From contig JAVBKA010000029.1 in NCBI GenBank assembly GCA_031546715.1, positions 1 through 13,795 on the forward strand: a stretch of 13,795 nt of DNA, in the 5' to 3' direction. This document shows positions 12,323-13,795 of this stretch, one piece after another. The position numbers and the translations under genes are program-made. The notes below the pieces were generated by a model, which did no database searches, was not told the DNA's origin, and saw only the letters and a program-made list of their open reading frames with translations. How positions within the stretch are numbered: position 1 is the first letter of the stretch; every line of letters begins with the position of its first letter. This stretch comes from JAVBKA01 sp031546715 (GTDB lineage Bacteria; Bacillota; Clostridia; Oscillospirales; UBA929).

Positions 12323-13662
12323 ACGATAAGCTGTGAGAGCGACTCTGGCGACTCTGCATAAGTGAGCAAATCAATCTTTCCTTCTAGATAAGGGTATTGA
12401 GTTAGATTACATTTTACTATTTTCCATATTTCTTCAGATATCATGCCAGGGTAAGCAATCGGTATAATGGTCTTATGTTGTTTGCATGCAATTTCAAACT
12501 CTTCTAGCACTCCGCTTTTGGCATTTGCAGAATTTCCGTCTGCCTCCCCAAACACAAAGATTGCAGCTCCACATTTACCAATCACTTCTTCTCTCAACCG
12601 CATTTTTTCCTCGGACGACTTCTCTCCAATTCCTACAAATGGTTTCACTATAAGATGCTTTTCAATACCCGTAACACCTTGTTTGGCAAGATACTCATTC
12701 GCATAGCCGATAAGATGAGTCCCAAAGCGCCTTCCTATTCCATTGACAATGCGGTAATCGTTACCAAGAAGGCAAGCCGTAAGATTGCGCGATAGTTTAT
12801 GTGAGTATTCTTCGATTTCTGTCGCAAAAGAACTAAATGCTCCAGATATGAAGACTCGCCTGTTTCGAATCCTTTCATTTAGCTCAGCTAGCACGCTTGG
12901 AATATCTTTATACTCATCAACCAGTAAAACACGAATGCGATACCGCAACTCGATATCTTCAACAAAATGTTTGAAATGTGGATTTTTTCGGTCGTTTTTC
13001 ATTATTGTATAGTGGAGAGCTGCCGTATCTCCTAGATATCGTGTTATTTCGCTTAGGCAATCCAGAACTAGATGATCTGTAAAGCTATACCCGACGAAGA
13101 GAAATGTGCTTGATATAAGCTCCCTTTTGAAAAACATAAGCATTATTCGGTGAGTATCGACGTACCTCTCATAATCACTTTGGGTAGCGACTATGCCCTC
13201 AAGATTCGTAACATCGCCATTCATTTTAAAAATATTGATTCGTTTATTGATGTCAACATTTGAAAAATCCGCATCCCTGAACACCTTATTCGTTAAGATG
13301 CTACGCTCTTTATAATTGAGTTCTATTGCATTATCAAAATTTGTTGTCCACACATTTGTGAATCCAATATCTATAAGCTCCTCTAGCAATGGACTTTTAT
13401 AATTATTTCTGTTTATGATTTCATTAATCCTTTTCCGAAGTTCTGCCTTGCCAAATATGTTCGAGTAGTATTGAGCTAACCGATAATAATCTGTTAATTC
13501 GTCTATTGTTGTTCCCAGGTCTTTTGCAAATGGTGCAAACAAATTTGCCCAGTTTGGATAGCCAGCATCACATGACCCTCCTGCTCCCATGAAAAGAGAT
13601 ATGCGTTCATCAAGTGCTTGTTGCACAAATTGATTAAGAAACTGCTCTTTTTCTATTGGCAT
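12289..13662 (-). CDS. thsA: SIR2-SLOG (STALD) protein, Thoeris ThsA-like NADase effector
   Basis: ThsA empties the cell of NAD when the signal from the TIR protein binds its C-terminal SLOG/STALD domain. The 457-residue length and two-domain build fit ThsA (about 476). The SIR2 part (1-265) shows FMGAGGS (24-30) with YPNW, VWTTNFDNAIE (104-114, with the catalytic-type Asn108), KMNGD (146-150), and FLFVGYSFTD (187-196). The SLOG part (268-457) shows VFISGAFSSF, IVNGIG, KPFVGIG, RLREEV and AIFVFGE, with EEFEIA near 387-392. Position 148 is Asn, where active SIR2 domains have the catalytic His (HG). ATG 13662 is 14 bases after AGGGGG, a long spacing. The gene uses the right repeat copy as control region and is convergent with the TIR gene; usually Thoeris genes are co-directional. 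Family assignment is strong; activity is doubtful. Confidence 0.87.
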   Translation of the reverse strand: MPIEKEQFLNQFVQQALDERISLFMGAGGSCDAGYPNWANLFAPFAKDLGTTIDELTDYYRLAQYYSNIFGKAELRKRINEIINRNNYKSPLLEELIDIGFTNVWTTNFDNAIELNYKERSILTNKVFRDADFSNVDINKRINIFKMNGDVTNLEGIVATQSDYERYVDTHRIMLMFFKRELISSTFLFVGYSFTDHLVLDCLSEITRYLGDTAALHYTIMKNDRKNPHFKHFVEDIELRYRIRVLLVDEYKDIPSVLAELNERIRNRRVFISGAFSSFATEIEEYSHKLSRNLTACLLGNDYRIVNGIGRRFGTHLIGYANEYLAKQGVTGIEKHLIVKPFVGIGEKSSEEKMRLREEVIGKCGAAIFVFGEADGNSANAKSGVLEEFEIACKQHKTIIPIAYPGMISEEIWKIVKCNLTQYPYLEGKIDLLTYAESPESLSQLIVHTLDSVQATM

Positions 13663-13734
13663 AGTATCACGTCTCGCCCCCTAATAAAAATAAATAATAT
13701 TGTTAAACGCGTATTTTACTGGACTAACCTCCAA

Positions 13735-13764
13735 ATAATACATTGTCATTTGTGCTATGACCAA
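13735..13764 (-). promoter_or_regulatory. Candidate promoter of the SIR2-SLOG gene inside the repeat
   Basis: This is the mirror copy of the promoter at 11457-11486 (TTGGTC, 18 bases, TATTAT on the minus strand). Identical control regions imply matched expression of both genes. Confidence 0.45.
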
Positions 13765-13769
13765 TATGA

Positions 13770-13792
13770 CAGGATAATTCCTTATTATCCTG
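13770..13792. other. Candidate recombinase core site (right)
   Basis: This is the same 23-bp dyad as at 11429-11451, in opposite orientation because it lies in the other repeat copy. Because the central bases are asymmetric (AAGGA), two oppositely oriented sites would invert the 2.3 kb between them rather than delete it. Confidence 0.5.
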
Positions 13793-13795
13793 CAG

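Larger units (their letters stand above)
13673..13795 (-). repeat. Right copy of the perfect 123-bp inverted repeat (touches window end)
   Basis: This copy is the exact reverse complement of 11426-11548 and serves as the control region of the SIR2-SLOG gene. It stops at the last base of the window, which is the base matching the outer end of the left copy. So either the true repeat is longer on this side, or the sequence record was cut at the repeat border, as happens when assemblies break at repeats. Confidence 0.97.

Noticed and set aside
11426..13795. Interpretation of the 123-bp repeats as ends of a classical IS/transposon
   Set aside because: There is no transposase between them, the repeat includes full promoter/leader sequence down to the Shine-Dalgarno, and target duplications cannot be checked because the right flank is missing; kept only as an alternative.
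1..13795. CRISPR arrays, tRNA or rRNA genes, riboswitches
   Set aside because: No regularly spaced direct repeats, no cloverleaf-like or rRNA sequence, and no known riboswitch core was seen by eye.

Overview
The window looks like part of a low-GC Bacillota (Firmicutes) mobilizable element loaded with anti-phage defence genes. Pointers to Bacillota are strong GGAGG-type ribosome binding sites, consensus TTGACA-17-TATAAT promoters, a MobV (pMob/Pre) relaxase with a pMV158-like nick site, and small proteins typical of Bacillota mobile elements. I cannot fix the genus. Whether the DNA is a plasmid or an integrated element cannot be decided from the window: no replication initiator is recognisable and both ends are open.

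Layout. At the left end, on the minus strand, an XRE-type regulator is translationally coupled to dinD, which runs off the window. An untranslated, hairpin-rich stretch (about 749-1275) contains a putative MobV oriT with its predicted nick at 984/985. Next comes a minus-strand defence operon (7122 down to 1276). It holds an MmeI-like restriction-methylation gene broken by a one-base frameshift, then hamA (DUF1837 nuclease) and hamB (SF2 helicase), which form a Hachiman system. The three units overlap by a few bases, so they are probably translated in series. A small XRE regulator (7305-7547) sits upstream. From 7588 rightwards the plus strand carries a 56-aa small protein, a 280-aa protein with a sigma-region-4-like C-terminus, the MobV relaxase, another 56-aa protein, and a XerC/D-like tyrosine recombinase, separated by hairpin terminators.

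The right end (11426-13795) is the most unusual part. A TIR-domain gene and a SIR2-SLOG gene, the two components of a Thoeris-type NAD-depleting abortive-infection system, point towards each other with a 34-bp tail overlap. They are enclosed by a perfect 123-bp inverted repeat, so both genes have the identical promoter/leader/Shine-Dalgarno region. Each repeat contains a 23-bp dyad of the kind tyrosine recombinases use as a crossover site, and the recombinase gene lies directly next to the left repeat. This suggests an invertible or exchangeable defence cassette. Two oddities within it bear on whether it is active. The TIR gene has no ATG/GTG/TTG start for its first 20 codons (an ATC sits at ideal distance from the Shine-Dalgarno), and the SIR2 domain has Asn in place of the catalytic His (MNGD instead of the expected HGD).

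Together, the relaxase and oriT would let a helper conjugation system move the element, the recombinase would maintain or rearrange it, and three defence systems (MmeI-like RM, Hachiman, Thoeris-like) are its cargo. All function assignments are from sequence motifs read by eye, not from database searches.
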